Positions 16,664 to 25,433 of a DNA stretch of 64,000 nt are shown piece after piece. The notes under the pieces were generated by a model. The model ran no database searches. It saw nothing but the letters and a program-made list of their open reading frames with translations, and was not told where the DNA came from. Position 1 is the first letter of the stretch. Each line of letters opens with the position of its first letter. The translations under genes and the position numbers were made by a program. Source of the stretch: a virus; the IMG/VR virus record IMGVR_UViG_3300025137_003799, positions 1 through 64,000 of that record; one strand, given 5' to 3'.

Positions 16664-16679
16664 TATAAATATATTTATA
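16664..16679. promoter_or_regulatory. Back-to-back late promoters (TATAAATA / TATTTATA)
   Basis: TATAAATA on the plus strand (16664-16671) abuts TATAAATA on the minus strand (16672-16679), giving a perfect 16-base palindrome. It lies midway between the opposed genes starting at 16641 and 16700, so it should fire in both directions late in infection. Confidence 0.65.
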
Positions 16680-16699
16680 TATCCCAAGGACACTCAAAT

Positions 16700-17404
16700 A
16701 TGCTAGACGTTTTTATGCTTACCTTTGGTGAGCCAGACGCAGATGCAAACTTCTCAACATTACAAGAAGTGGCGCCTCATGCACAACGCATTGATGGTAT
16801 AGAAGGTTTGTTAAATGCACATAAAGCCTGTGCAGAAGCCTCCAAGACACAATATTTTTATGTATGTGATGCAGACTGTGTACTACAACCGAACTTTACA
16901 TTTAAGTTTCAACCAGATCATAGAAAAGAAGCATACCCAGGTGTGCCGGAAACAGAATGTGTTTTTACATATCGTAGCCATAATCCTATTAATGATTTAA
17001 TATATGGTTATGGTGCTGTTAAGTTGTTCCCCAAAAAGAATCTATTACAAGTAGACGAATTTAAAGTTGATATGACTACGAGCATTGGTGCAAAGTTTAA
17101 GCCTATGTTTGAGATAAGTAATATTACACAGTTTAACACAGATCCTTTCAATAGTTGGAGAAGTGCCTTTCGTGAATGTACTAAGTTATCAAGTAATATT
17201 ATAGATCATAATAAACAAGTTGATGACGCATATAGATTAGAAGTATGGTGTACTCGTGGAGACAATCGTAAATACGGAGAGTATGCAGTATTAGGAGCAC
17301 AACAAGGGCGTGACTTTGGAACACATTATAAAGGTAATACTGAAGCCCTAAGAAAAATAAACGATTGGAACTGGTTACAGGAGCAATTTAATGGAGCTAT
17401 CTGA
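16700..17404 (+). CDS. Glycosyltransferase-like protein
   Basis: A 234-residue protein beginning LDVFMLTFGEPDADANF. It contains YFYVCDADCVLQPNF, a DxD-type motif placed as in GT-A enzymes. It has both a sigma70 and a late promoter upstream, unlike its neighbours, and overlaps the next gene by 14 bases. It would use a nucleotide sugar; acceptor unknown. Confidence 0.65.
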   Translation: MLDVFMLTFGEPDADANFSTLQEVAPHAQRIDGIEGLLNAHKACAEASKTQYFYVCDADCVLQPNFTFKFQPDHRKEAYPGVPETECVFTYRSHNPINDLIYGYGAVKLFPKKNLLQVDEFKVDMTTSIGAKFKPMFEISNITQFNTDPFNSWRSAFRECTKLSSNIIDHNKQVDDAYRLEVWCTRGDNRKYGEYAVLGAQQGRDFGTHYKGNTEALRKINDWNWLQEQFNGAI

Positions 17405-18365
17405 ATTTCAAAAAGAATACCATTGGATGTATGGACTAGGTGAATACTTTAATCACAAGGGTCCTGACTACGAAAAACGTTGGGATAATATACATAAAGC
17501 CCTATTTCAAAACAATTGGTATAGAAAAAGAGATATACTAATGGAACTTATTGCTATGGATAATAGCAATCCGACACATGTTAAGTCATGGATTAATTTA
17601 CTTGCACATGAACATCTACCGGAAATTCAAATAAAGCCTCAATTAGTGGTAACATTAATGAGAAAACTTATGCATGAAGATCCAATGTTAGTTAGTATGG
17701 CTAGGTTTATTAACCACTTTACTAGTGATGACGATACTCAGGCGGCTCATTTACCAGATCTAAATGACTTCCTAAGTAAAGGACAAGTACAAAGCAAACT
17801 GTGGATGGCTGATGCACTCAAAGATATATTTGATGAAGACGTGGGTAATGTAGTATTTTATGGTGGCTGGTATAACTTTTTTGCACACTTCCTATTCGAA
17901 CACTTTAATGTCGATAACTGTTATAGTCTAGATCTGAATATGGAAACTGTTGAATCCAGTAAAAAGTTATATCAACATGAACATTCAAAAGGAAAGTTTC
18001 ATCCTTACCATGCAGATGTTACTAAAATTGCATGGAAGAATAATATGATGAACTTTAATGATTTAGCACCCAAAGAAGAAAAAGAAGATTACAAACAGTC
18101 AGACAAGTATGACTTCAATGACATTCCTATTAACCTAGTTGTCAATACAAGTTGCGAACATATGGATGACAGTTGGTATGAGAACTTGCCAAAAGGTAAA
18201 GTAGTAGTGTTGCACACAAATGATTACTTTAGTAATCCACAACATATGAATTGTTGTGAAGATGTGGAGGCGGCTAAAGTAAAGTATCCTATGTCAGAGA
18301 TATATTACGAAGGTAAACTAGATACACATTTATATAATAGGTTTATGCTAATCGGAAAGAAATAA
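17391..18365 (+). CDS. Methyltransferase-like protein, 324 aa
   Basis: The C-terminal half looks like a class I SAM methyltransferase: VVFYGGWYNFFAHFLFEHF for the first strand and loop, NCYSLDLNMETV for the acidic end of the second strand, and VVNTSCEHMDD for the fourth strand. The N-terminal 120 residues are helical and unassigned. The glycine loop is not canonical, so substrate and even activity are uncertain. Confidence 0.6.
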   Translation: MELSEFQKEYHWMYGLGEYFNHKGPDYEKRWDNIHKALFQNNWYRKRDILMELIAMDNSNPTHVKSWINLLAHEHLPEIQIKPQLVVTLMRKLMHEDPMLVSMARFINHFTSDDDTQAAHLPDLNDFLSKGQVQSKLWMADALKDIFDEDVGNVVFYGGWYNFFAHFLFEHFNVDNCYSLDLNMETVESSKKLYQHEHSKGKFHPYHADVTKIAWKNNMMNFNDLAPKEEKEDYKQSDKYDFNDIPINLVVNTSCEHMDDSWYENLPKGKVVVLHTNDYFSNPQHMNCCEDVEAAKVKYPMSEIYYEGKLDTHLYNRFMLIGKK

Positions 18366-18631
18366 TGGCCAAATGGTTTAGCTCAGACGAGTACTTAATT
18401 TATGAGACAATGGATTTTACTAATATAAAAGAAGGACCTTTTGCTACATACGATGCAATTGCAAATATAGCCAGTCAGCTTTCACAGAATGGATTAAATA
18501 AGGGAGTAGATTGGGAACTAACAGAAGTTGGCATTAATACAGATGCTCAACAGGAAATACAAATAGAGTTTAGACGAAGCGAAGATGCTATGCTAATTAA
18601 AATAAAAGGACTAGAAAAAGTTCGTGGATGA
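18365..18631 (+). CDS. Hypothetical protein, 88 aa
   Basis: A small acidic/basic mixed protein, MAKWFSSDEYLIYETMDF onward, with a C-terminal beta region (EIQIEFRRSEDAMLIKIKG). ATG overlaps the previous stop by one base. No family recognised. Confidence 0.6.
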   Translation: MAKWFSSDEYLIYETMDFTNIKEGPFATYDAIANIASQLSQNGLNKGVDWELTEVGINTDAQQEIQIEFRRSEDAMLIKIKGLEKVRG

Positions 18632-18887
18632 AGAAGTTGAAATGACAATGCCTGAATTTGATGAGTACTTGGATACTCTAAAAGTTCGTGAGCTACAGAG
18701 GGAGGCGGCTAGAGCAATTAGTGTAATCCCTGCTGACAATGACAGCATCTATAAGTTTAACAAAGTTGCCTATCACAATAGTCACCTGTGGTATAAAGCA
18801 GTGATTAAATACTATGTAATGGAGTTTGGTGGAATGCCAAGTGAGATAGGTCCAGGCTCTGAAGTTGTATTTGTGGTAGATGACTAA
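18624..18887 (+). CDS. Hypothetical protein, 87 aa
   Basis: The probable start is GTG at 18624, coupled to the upstream gene; ATG at 18642 is an alternative. Acidic N-terminus, a central helix VRELQREAARAISV and a C-terminal strand EVVFVVDD. Not recognised. Confidence 0.55.
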   Translation: MDEEVEMTMPEFDEYLDTLKVRELQREAARAISVIPADNDSIYKFNKVAYHNSHLWYKAVIKYYVMEFGGMPSEIGPGSEVVFVVDD

Positions 18888-19978
18888 TGTATAATTATGA
18901 AGATATAAGAGAAGTTCATTTGGAAGTTACACAACGTTGTAATGCGGCCTGTCCTATGTGTGATCGTAATGAGAATGGTGGTGCAGTTAACCAACACATT
19001 CGTGGCAATGAGAAAGAACTAAGGATTGAAGATATAAAGCAGATGTTCCCTCCTCATTTTATTGAACAACTAGGCACTATGTACATGTGTGGTAACTTGG
19101 GAGATCCTATTAGTGCCAGAGATACATTGGAAATATTTAAGTATTTTAGAAAACATAATAGTCAAATGTGGTTAAGCATGAATACAAATGCAGGAGCCAA
19201 GAGTGCTGAGTGGTGGGGCGATGTAGCTAGAGCCATTGGTAGAATGGGTTGTGTTATTTTTAGTGTAGATGGACTTGAGAAAACTAATCATTTGTATAGA
19301 CAGAATGTTAAGTGGGAATTCGTAGAACGTAATATGAAAGCCTTTATAGCCGCCGGTGGCAGAGCTAGATGGGATTATTTAATATTTGAACATTCAGAAT
19401 GTGATGTAGAACGTGCTGAACAACTTGCTAAAGAATGGGGTTGCGAACGTTTTATGAAGAAGAAAACTGGTAGATTCTTTAGTAGTGCTAAGAACAAAGG
19501 CAAAGAAACACACCAAGCAGTGAATCGTAAAGGTGTACAAACAACTACACTAGCAAAGCCTAAGAAGAAAGAACATCTAAATAGAGCTATAGAAAAAGAA
19601 AAAGAGATAGAGAAAACATACGGAAGTATGATGGAATATTACAATAAGTGTGATATTGTATGTAAAGTAACTAAGAACAAAAGTATATTCGTGACAGCAG
19701 AAGGCTTAATTATGCCGTGTTGTTGGACAGCCGGGCGTATGTATAAATGGTGGCAACCCGATCCTAAAGTAGAACAGGTATGGGACTTCATCGACAGAGC
19801 AGGCGGCAAAGAAGGAATCAGTGCTAAGATACATGGCATTGCAGGCGTTTTCGACAGTGGCATTATGCAAGACATTCAGCATAGTTGGAAACTAAATTCA
19901 ATCAAAGAGGGCAAATTGGGTGTCTGCTCTCAAAAATGTGGGACAGAATTTGATCCATTTGCTGAACAGTTTAAATAA
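18887..19978 (+). CDS. Radical SAM protein with SPASM-like C-terminus
   Basis: A 363-residue radical SAM enzyme with C18-NAA-C22-PM-C25, a paralogue of the 10086 protein with the same Cys positions. A GGE-like MYMCGNLGDPIS follows, then SMNTNAG and FSVDGLEKTN. Auxiliary Cys near the end are IMPCCWTAG and GVCSQKC. A basic linker (KKKTGRFF through KPKKKEH) lies between. It closes the glycosyl/methyltransferase group, and the next gene has an early promoter. Substrate unknown; a peptide or a modified sugar is possible. Confidence 0.85.
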   Translation: MYNYEDIREVHLEVTQRCNAACPMCDRNENGGAVNQHIRGNEKELRIEDIKQMFPPHFIEQLGTMYMCGNLGDPISARDTLEIFKYFRKHNSQMWLSMNTNAGAKSAEWWGDVARAIGRMGCVIFSVDGLEKTNHLYRQNVKWEFVERNMKAFIAAGGRARWDYLIFEHSECDVERAEQLAKEWGCERFMKKKTGRFFSSAKNKGKETHQAVNRKGVQTTTLAKPKKKEHLNRAIEKEKEIEKTYGSMMEYYNKCDIVCKVTKNKSIFVTAEGLIMPCCWTAGRMYKWWQPDPKVEQVWDFIDRAGGKEGISAKIHGIAGVFDSGIMQDIQHSWKLNSIKEGKLGVCSQKCGTEFDPFAEQFK

Positions 19979-20013
19979 AAGTGCATTTTTATTGCCTTTT
20001 AAGCAGATAATGG

Positions 20014-20042
20014 TTGACAAAGTCTAAATAACATCATATACT
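20014..20042 (+). promoter_or_regulatory. Sigma70 promoter for the clamp gene
   Basis: TTGACA, 17-base spacer, TATACT, followed by AAAGGAGAA and the ATG at 20077. The strong match suggests early transcription by unmodified host polymerase. Confidence 0.75.
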
Positions 20043-20076
20043 AAAACATAATACAAATTTAAAGGAGAACTCTAAC

Positions 20077-20829
20077 ATGAGTGCAACTAAAGACGTTATT
20101 CAAGATATCGTTAAAATGACAGCCGGTCTTGGCTTCATTAACGCAGTAAAAGTAACAGGTAATGATACCGAAACTACACTAGACGCTATGGATACAGAAA
20201 GAACTGTTATCCTTAAGGCAAAACTACATAATACACTTCCTGAGTTTGCAGGTGAGTTTGGATTAGGTAACTTGGGCTTTTTATCCGGTGTTAGTGCATT
20301 GCCTAACTACAAGGAAGATAGTGCAACTATTGACGTTGTAAGTAGAGAACGTAATGGTGTAAGTTCACCAGATCATCTAATGTTTAAGGACGCAGAAGGA
20401 AATACTGACCAGTATAGATTTATGTCCAAAGAGATTATTGATCAGAACTTACAAACTGTTAAGTTTAAAGGTACAGAGTGGGACGTTACTTTCGAACCTA
20501 CTAAGGCAAAGGTAGCTGAACTACAAGCAGTAGCAGGTATCTATGGTGGTATTGAGCCTAACTTTACAGTTAAAACTCTAGATGGTAATCTAGAAATTAC
20601 TGTTGGCGCCGCTGATGGTTCGTTTACAGGTAAACGTACATTCGCACAAAATGTAGATGGTGAACTTAACGAAGGTTATGCATGGCCACTTAATCAGGTA
20701 CTAGCAATTCTAAAACTTGGAATGACAGGTACATGTGTATTCCAAATTAGTAAACGTGGTGCATTGCAAATTAGTATTGATACTGGCATTGGCAAGTATG
20801 ACTATATCCTTCCAGCTCTAACGGTGTAA
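20077..20829 (+). CDS. 45: T4 gp45-like DNA polymerase sliding clamp
   Basis: A 250-residue protein of the T4-type trimeric clamp family (T4 gp45 has 228). It shows two repeated beta-alpha-beta modules, with VKVTGNDTETTLDAMD and LNNTLPEFAG-type core segments in the first and LEITVGAADGSFTG and LNQVLAILKLG in the second. In T4 it tethers the polymerase and also activates late promoters, which fits the many TATAAATA elements here. It is the clearest phage hallmark in the window and is followed four bases later by the transglycosylase-like gene. Confidence 0.85.
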   Translation: MSATKDVIQDIVKMTAGLGFINAVKVTGNDTETTLDAMDTERTVILKAKLHNTLPEFAGEFGLGNLGFLSGVSALPNYKEDSATIDVVSRERNGVSSPDHLMFKDAEGNTDQYRFMSKEIIDQNLQTVKFKGTEWDVTFEPTKAKVAELQAVAGIYGGIEPNFTVKTLDGNLEITVGAADGSFTGKRTFAQNVDGELNEGYAWPLNQVLAILKLGMTGTCVFQISKRGALQISIDTGIGKYDYILPALTV

Positions 20830-20832
20830 TTA

Positions 20833-22335
20833 ATGGCTAATAAAATTAACTTAACAGAACGTAATAAAGACTATTCAATATTCTTACCGAGTATTAGTAG
20901 TTTTTATGATCGTACTTTAAGTAGGTACAGACAGGATGGAGATAACTTCTTTCCTCCTGAACGTATTCCTGAAGGCTTTGAAAATGGTTTAGAAGGATGT
21001 GATTTCCTAAAAACTGATGCATACTACCAGTATAAATGGGGATTGTATTCGGCAGGTCATGCTCAACTGGATCTTAAAAAAGCTAATGATCATGATAGTA
21101 TGGTACAGAAACGTGAAAGAGATAAAACTTTTATCCTAGGCGATTCAGGTGGGTTTCAGATTATTAAAGGTGTTATCCAATGTGATTGGGATAACTTTAA
21201 AACAGATGATAGCCTACGTCATACTATTTTAAACTGGTTGGAACATACGGCAGACTATAGTATGATACTTGATATTCCTACTATGGCGGCTAGTGAACCT
21301 TATAAACAAAAGACAGGTATACAAAACTTCGGTGAGTGTTTAGATTATACACTTCATAACTGTAATTGGTTTGTAAAGAACAGACAGGGTAAAACAAAAT
21401 ATCTAAATGTTCTACAAGGTCGTAACAAGAATGAAGCTGATACATGGATTGATGCAGTAAAGCATTTACCTTTTGAAGGTTATGCATTTGGTGGTGCTAC
21501 TAAGTATGATCTCAATATTATGTTACATCACTTACTAAAGTTGAGAGATGAAAAGAAACTAGATCAAGGCGTATGTGATGTATTACACTTCCTAGGTACA
21601 AGTAAACTAGACTGGGCGGTAGCACTAACGGCAGTACAAAGAGCATTAAGAGAAACAGTTAATCCTGATATACAAGTTATGTTTGACTGTGCAAGTCCAT
21701 TTATTGCGACAGCAAAAGGACAAATGTACACACAACACGTTCATAAAAATGATCGATTTGGTTATGTAATGGATAGTGCAACAGATGATAAACGTCTAGC
21801 AGGAAGTAATATACAGTTTCCATGGTCAAGTCCTGTAGGTGATAGACTTAAAATGAAAGACATATGTTGGTATAAGCCAGGTATGTTAAACAAAATTGGT
21901 AAAGAAGGCAAAACAAGTTGGGATAGTTTAACTTATTTCTTATTGATGTCGCACAACGTTTACCAACACATTGAATCAGTACAAAGAGCTAACGAATTAA
22001 CTGATGCTGCCAACATGATAAATACAGTTAACCACAAGCATTGGCGTAAATTAAAGAGTGCTAGTAAAGAAGAACAATTCTCACCATGGGTGCCTAGAAA
22101 CATTCTGTATATTACACAGTTTATTGATCAATTATTTAAAAGTGAAACTCCTTATCAGATGTTACAAGAAGCGGCTCCAATGTTAGCAGACTTTAATGGT
22201 AAGAAGAGTTTGGCATCAAGTGCCGATAGTTTCAGCAGTTTGTTTGAAACAGAAGAAGTGCAAAGTGATGTGATTGGTGAATTCAGTACAGAGCAAGAAG
22301 ACGAAGCAGAGGAGTTTCTGCAAGAAGTTTCATAG
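20833..22335 (+). CDS. Guanine transglycosylase-like protein (DpdA-like)
   Basis: A 500-residue protein with the core of queuine/archaeosine tRNA-guanine transglycosylases: D104-SGGFQ (base-binding Asp), LNVLQGR with Gln195, GYAFGG at 216-221, and the nucleophile position Asp285 in VMFDCASPF. The usual zinc site CxCxxC is not visible after Asp285. Phage DpdA proteins are TGT relatives that insert 7-deazaguanines into DNA instead of tRNA. The location beside the clamp under an early promoter, and FolE, QueD-like and QueE genes within 10 kb, favour DNA modification. The C-terminal 60 residues are acidic and low-complexity. Confidence 0.78.
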   Translation: MANKINLTERNKDYSIFLPSISSFYDRTLSRYRQDGDNFFPPERIPEGFENGLEGCDFLKTDAYYQYKWGLYSAGHAQLDLKKANDHDSMVQKRERDKTFILGDSGGFQIIKGVIQCDWDNFKTDDSLRHTILNWLEHTADYSMILDIPTMAASEPYKQKTGIQNFGECLDYTLHNCNWFVKNRQGKTKYLNVLQGRNKNEADTWIDAVKHLPFEGYAFGGATKYDLNIMLHHLLKLRDEKKLDQGVCDVLHFLGTSKLDWAVALTAVQRALRETVNPDIQVMFDCASPFIATAKGQMYTQHVHKNDRFGYVMDSATDDKRLAGSNIQFPWSSPVGDRLKMKDICWYKPGMLNKIGKEGKTSWDSLTYFLLMSHNVYQHIESVQRANELTDAANMINTVNHKHWRKLKSASKEEQFSPWVPRNILYITQFIDQLFKSETPYQMLQEAAPMLADFNGKKSLASSADSFSSLFETEEVQSDVIGEFSTEQEDEAEEFLQEVS

Positions 22336-22344
22336 GAGGAACAT

Positions 22345-22536
22345 ATGTCAATAGATAGTTTAAAAAACCATTTGAAGGCAATAGAAACCAAACACCGTAA
22401 CATTGATACGATTGTTAATGAAATGACTAAGGCTTTAACATGTGATGACCGCAAGTTAAAGAAACTAAAAACAGAAAAACTTAACTTAAAACAACAGATG
22501 ATAAGGATCTCAAATGAGATACAACAAACTACTTGA
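22345..22536 (+). CDS. YdcH/DUF465-like small coiled-coil protein
   Basis: A 63-residue helical protein, MSIDSLKNHLKAIETKH followed by KKLKTEKLNLKQQM. It matches the shape of YdcH (DUF465): a helix, a short turn, then a Lys/Leu-rich helix. AGGAGGAAC before the ATG is an excellent ribosome binding site. Function unknown. Confidence 0.7.
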   Translation: MSIDSLKNHLKAIETKHRNIDTIVNEMTKALTCDDRKLKKLKTEKLNLKQQMIRISNEIQQTT

Positions 22537-22561
22537 CAACAGTATTGTTTGTTGCTATACT
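22533..22561 (+). promoter_or_regulatory. Sigma70 promoter
   Basis: TTGACA, 17-base spacer, TATACT just after the 22345 gene. AGAAGGAGAATAAC and the ATG at 22585 follow. Arms CAACA and TGTTG in the spacer form a weak palindrome. Confidence 0.7.
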
Positions 22562-22584
22562 AACAAATGTAGAAGGAGAATAAC

Positions 22585-22764
22585 ATGGCTACAAAAAAGA
22601 TCAGACTAACAGATGTAGACGCAGAAACAGAGGTTCCTGCAGTTACTTCAGCACCAGTAGAACTTGATAGTGCTTTCTGGCAGAAATATGCCGAGGCAAT
22701 TGATTGGAAACTTTGGGAAATTTTAAAACTACTTAGAGCACAAGCAGAAAAAGATAAGGAATAG
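22585..22764 (+). CDS. Small hypothetical protein, 59 aa
   Basis: A 59-residue protein beginning MATKKIRLTDVDAE, with a C-terminal amphipathic helix WKLWEILKLLRAQAEK. The ribosome binding site AAGGAG is strong and a consensus promoter lies just upstream, so it is probably real and well expressed early. No family recognised. Confidence 0.65.
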   Translation: MATKKIRLTDVDAETEVPAVTSAPVELDSAFWQKYAEAIDWKLWEILKLLRAQAEKDKE

Positions 22765-22766
22765 TA

Positions 22767-23165
22767 ATGACTATTGAAATATCACAACGTCAGATTTGGG
22801 TAACATTTCAGAAAGAGGGTATACACTTATACCCTGCCGCAATTAATGATCCAGCACTGGCAACCGGTGGAGCCGATGATGTAAGTTTTCTAGGATATGC
22901 ACACAGACATATCTTCCACTTTAGAGTAGCTATTGATGTCTTCCATGACGACAGGGATATTGAATTTATTCAGTTCAAACGTTGGCTGGAAAGTTTATAT
23001 TCAGATGGCACAATTGAACTTAACCATAAGTCATGTGAAATGATTGCAGAAGAATTAGCACAACAGATTCACACAAAATATCCTAACCGTTCTATTACAA
23101 TTACTGTTGCTGAGGATAACGAGAACGGAGCAACACTAACCTTTAATCCCACAGAGGAAAAATAA
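22767..23165 (+). CDS. QueD/6-pyruvoyl-tetrahydropterin-synthase-like protein
   Basis: A 132-residue protein with the T-fold layout of QueD: FQKEGIHLYPAA with a His, then GYAHRHIFHFRVAI carrying the H-x-H metal pair, DIEFIQFKRWLESLY for the FxxLK helix, CEMIAEELAQQI for the helix after the active-site loop, and ITVAEDNENGATLTF for the final strands with Glu. Known QueD enzymes have a catalytic Cys a few residues before H-x-H; here that place holds no Cys. FolE at 24526 would make its substrate. A divergent carboxytetrahydropterin synthase is likely but the missing Cys lowers confidence. Confidence 0.55.
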   Translation: MTIEISQRQIWVTFQKEGIHLYPAAINDPALATGGADDVSFLGYAHRHIFHFRVAIDVFHDDRDIEFIQFKRWLESLYSDGTIELNHKSCEMIAEELAQQIHTKYPNRSITITVAEDNENGATLTFNPTEEK

Positions 23166-23166
23166 A

Positions 23167-23478
23167 ATGTCAAATGTATTCATTGGCGGAATTTATACAC
23201 TAAGAGATATTAAGTATGATCTACTTAAAATCATCGAGCCATATGATGGTGAAATGTATAATGAGAAGGAAACAGAAACAGTTACTAAATTGTTTACTGC
23301 CTTCTTAAGTGACTTGCAAAAAGCATACAAGTTACGAGAATTCCAAATAGAAGTAACTGATAAAACAAATGCAGTTACTTTTGATCTAACTATTAGGATT
23401 CATAGAGATCGTAGTCCTAAGAAGTTAAAGATACATGTGGGTCGTATGGTACACTTTAGAGATAGAGTGGCCGCATGA
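23167..23478 (+). CDS. Hypothetical protein, 103 aa
   Basis: A small alpha/beta protein with the core REFQIEVTDKTNAVTFDLTI and a basic end SPKKLKIHVGR. It lies one base after the QueD-like gene and overlaps the next by 4 bases. Not recognised. Confidence 0.6.
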   Translation: MSNVFIGGIYTLRDIKYDLLKIIEPYDGEMYNEKETETVTKLFTAFLSDLQKAYKLREFQIEVTDKTNAVTFDLTIRIHRDRSPKKLKIHVGRMVHFRDRVAA

Positions 23479-24521
23479 CAATCTACATTGTAGATATTGA
23501 GGCTGTGGAGAGTCGCTATACCGCTCAGTGGAAAAAGTTTCTGCCAGAGCAAATGAAAGCACACTTGGATACAACGGAAGTTGTAGTTATAAGTGGTGGT
23601 GAAGTTCCTCAGGCTACAACGCCTGGGGCTTTTCTTAACTTTGGAGGTACAAATGTATACAAAAGTAGCCAACTTATGCAGATCGCTACTATGGTTTGTA
23701 ACGGAGATATTAAAACTGGCGATTACTTTCTCTATACTGATGCTTGGAATCCTACTGTTATCCAACTCCGCTACATGGCTAGGCTTCTTGGGCTTGATAT
23801 CCGCATTGGTGGCCTGTGGCATGCTGGTAGCTACGATCCTCAGGATTTTCTCGGTAGACTTATAGGAGATGAAGACTGGGTACGGAATGCAGAAGCAAGT
23901 ATGTTTGACTGCTATGACGACAATTACTTTGCAACACAATTCCATGTAGACTTATTTAGAAAAAGTTTCCATGATGTAGATGAAGACAAAGTACAGATTG
24001 TTGGCTGGCCAATGGAATATTTAAAAGATGAAATTACGCCATTTGGTGGCAAGGATAAGTTTGATATGATCCTATTTCCACACAGAGTGGCACCGGAAAA
24101 ACAAGTGGATATATTTAAAGATCTAGCACTACATATGCCTGACTATAGATTTGTAGTAGCACAAGAGTTTCCATTATCAAAAGAAGAATACCATAATTTA
24201 CTAGCAACAAGTAGAATGGTTTTTAGTGCTAACCTACAGGAGACATTAGGAATTAGCTGGTACGAAGGTGCTTTAGTTGATACAATTCCATTTGTGCCTG
24301 ATAGGCTTAGTTATAGCGAAATGGCTACACCAGAAGTATTATATCCAAGTGAATGGACAGAAGACTGGGATAGTTATATTGCGAACAGAGATAAGTTAAT
24401 CGAACGTATGAGAGAAGTACTCGATTATCCAAACACACCTGAAGTCTGCAAAAACGTAGTTGATAAACTACAGGACTTCTTTAATGGAAAACAACTATAC
24501 AATACAATAAAAGGAACATAG
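23475..24521 (+). CDS. GT-B-type glycosyltransferase-like protein
   Basis: A 348-residue protein. The C-terminal half has the layout of a GT4-like Rossmann domain: ILFPHRVAPEKQVDIFKDL for the first strand and loop, YRFVVAQEFPL, then MVFSANLQETLGISWYEGAL, where the E-x7-E-like region binds the sugar nucleotide. The N-terminal half is less clear (IYIVDIEAVESRYTAQW). It sits among nucleotide genes rather than the surface-sugar genes, so glucosylation of modified phage DNA bases is one option besides glycans. Confidence 0.65.
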   Translation: MTIYIVDIEAVESRYTAQWKKFLPEQMKAHLDTTEVVVISGGEVPQATTPGAFLNFGGTNVYKSSQLMQIATMVCNGDIKTGDYFLYTDAWNPTVIQLRYMARLLGLDIRIGGLWHAGSYDPQDFLGRLIGDEDWVRNAEASMFDCYDDNYFATQFHVDLFRKSFHDVDEDKVQIVGWPMEYLKDEITPFGGKDKFDMILFPHRVAPEKQVDIFKDLALHMPDYRFVVAQEFPLSKEEYHNLLATSRMVFSANLQETLGISWYEGALVDTIPFVPDRLSYSEMATPEVLYPSEWTEDWDSYIANRDKLIERMREVLDYPNTPEVCKNVVDKLQDFFNGKQLYNTIKGT

Positions 24522-24525
24522 TATA

Positions 24526-25218
24526 ATGACAAAGACTTCCGATAAAATTAAACAAAGACTTGAAGATAACAACGTTAGGTATTGGGCTAACGACAACATT
24601 GCTGATTACATCGAAGAAGGTGAGAAACAAGCATTGATTGATGAGGCAGTACCTGCCTTTGAAAACGTATTACAAAGTTTACTTATTGATACAAAAACAG
24701 ATCCTAACAGTATGGATACTGCAAGGCGTATGGCAAAAATGTATATCAATGAGATTATGTCTGGTAGATATGAGCAAATGCCTAACCCTAGTAGTTTTCC
24801 TAACTACATTGAAGGTGGCTATGAAGGTATGTTGGTAGTGAGAAGTGAGCTTACAAGTTTATGTTCGCATCATCATCAGACAGTAAAAGGCGTAGCATAC
24901 ATTGGTATTATTGCAGGACCTAAACTATTGGGACTTAGTAAGTATTCAAGAATTGCACAATGGTGTGCAATGCGAGGCACACTACAAGAAGATCTAAATG
25001 TTATGATTGCCAATGAAATTCAGAAAGAAACTGGAACAGAACACGTTGGTGTTTATATCCAAGCAACACATGGTTGTTGTGAAAATAGAGGAATTAGAGC
25101 TCATAGTAGTTTAACACAAACAACAGTTCTACGTGGAGCATTTAAGGATGATCCATCAGTAAAGAAAGAATTTACTGACAATGTGAAACTACAACAAGAG
25201 TTTGCACAGAAAAATTAA
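24526..25218 (+). CDS. folE: GTP cyclohydrolase I
   Basis: A 230-residue FolE. Zinc ligands are Cys113 and His116 in SLCSHHHQTVKG and Cys184 or Cys185 in HGCCENRGIRAHSS, where C-x3-RG matches the family's CxxxRG. It opens GTP to dihydroneopterin triphosphate, the first step to 7-deazaguanines and folates. In phages it usually travels with QueD, QueE and QueC for DNA base modification. AAAGGAACATAGTATA precedes the ATG. Confidence 0.92.
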   Translation: MTKTSDKIKQRLEDNNVRYWANDNIADYIEEGEKQALIDEAVPAFENVLQSLLIDTKTDPNSMDTARRMAKMYINEIMSGRYEQMPNPSSFPNYIEGGYEGMLVVRSELTSLCSHHHQTVKGVAYIGIIAGPKLLGLSKYSRIAQWCAMRGTLQEDLNVMIANEIQKETGTEHVGVYIQATHGCCENRGIRAHSSLTQTTVLRGAFKDDPSVKKEFTDNVKLQQEFAQKN

Positions 25219-25230
25219 AGGAGGAACAAT

Positions 25231-25422
25231 ATGTTCTCAAGTATTAAAAATATGTTCAAGACAATTTTTGGCGGCAATGCTGAAACTGTGGAAAGCATAG
25301 ACAAAGTAGACAATCCAAATATGACTACACCTGTAGTTATTAAAGCCCCCAAGAAGCCTGCTCCCAAAAAGAAGGCGGCTCCTAAGAAAAAATCGACTGC
25401 TAAGAAAAAAGCAAAGTCGTAG
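25231..25422 (+). CDS. Small protein with Lys/Ala/Pro-rich histone-like tail
   Basis: 63 residues: an amphipathic N-terminal helix (MFSSIKNMFKTIFGG) and a C-terminal tail built from repeats of KKxAPKKK and AKKK, like histone H1 or bacterial AlgP-type tails. It should bind DNA or RNA. The N-terminus resembles that of the 31435 protein (MFTKLKNIFN). AAAGGAGGAACAAT gives a very strong ribosome binding site, and a terminator follows, so it ends the folE transcript. Confidence 0.72.
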   Translation: MFSSIKNMFKTIFGGNAETVESIDKVDNPNMTTPVVIKAPKKPAPKKKAAPKKKSTAKKKAKS

Positions 25423-25433
25423 ATTTCCCCCCT

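Noticed and set aside
20833-22335. Ordinary queuine tRNA transglycosylase
   Set aside because: The catalytic motifs fit but the CxCxxC zinc site was not found, and the neighbourhood is early phage DNA metabolism.
23400-23945. Long reverse open frame (181 codons) opposite the 23475 gene
   Set aside because: It lies wholly on the opposite strand of a well-supported glycosyltransferase-like gene, its composition is that of an antisense frame, and it has no ribosome binding site.
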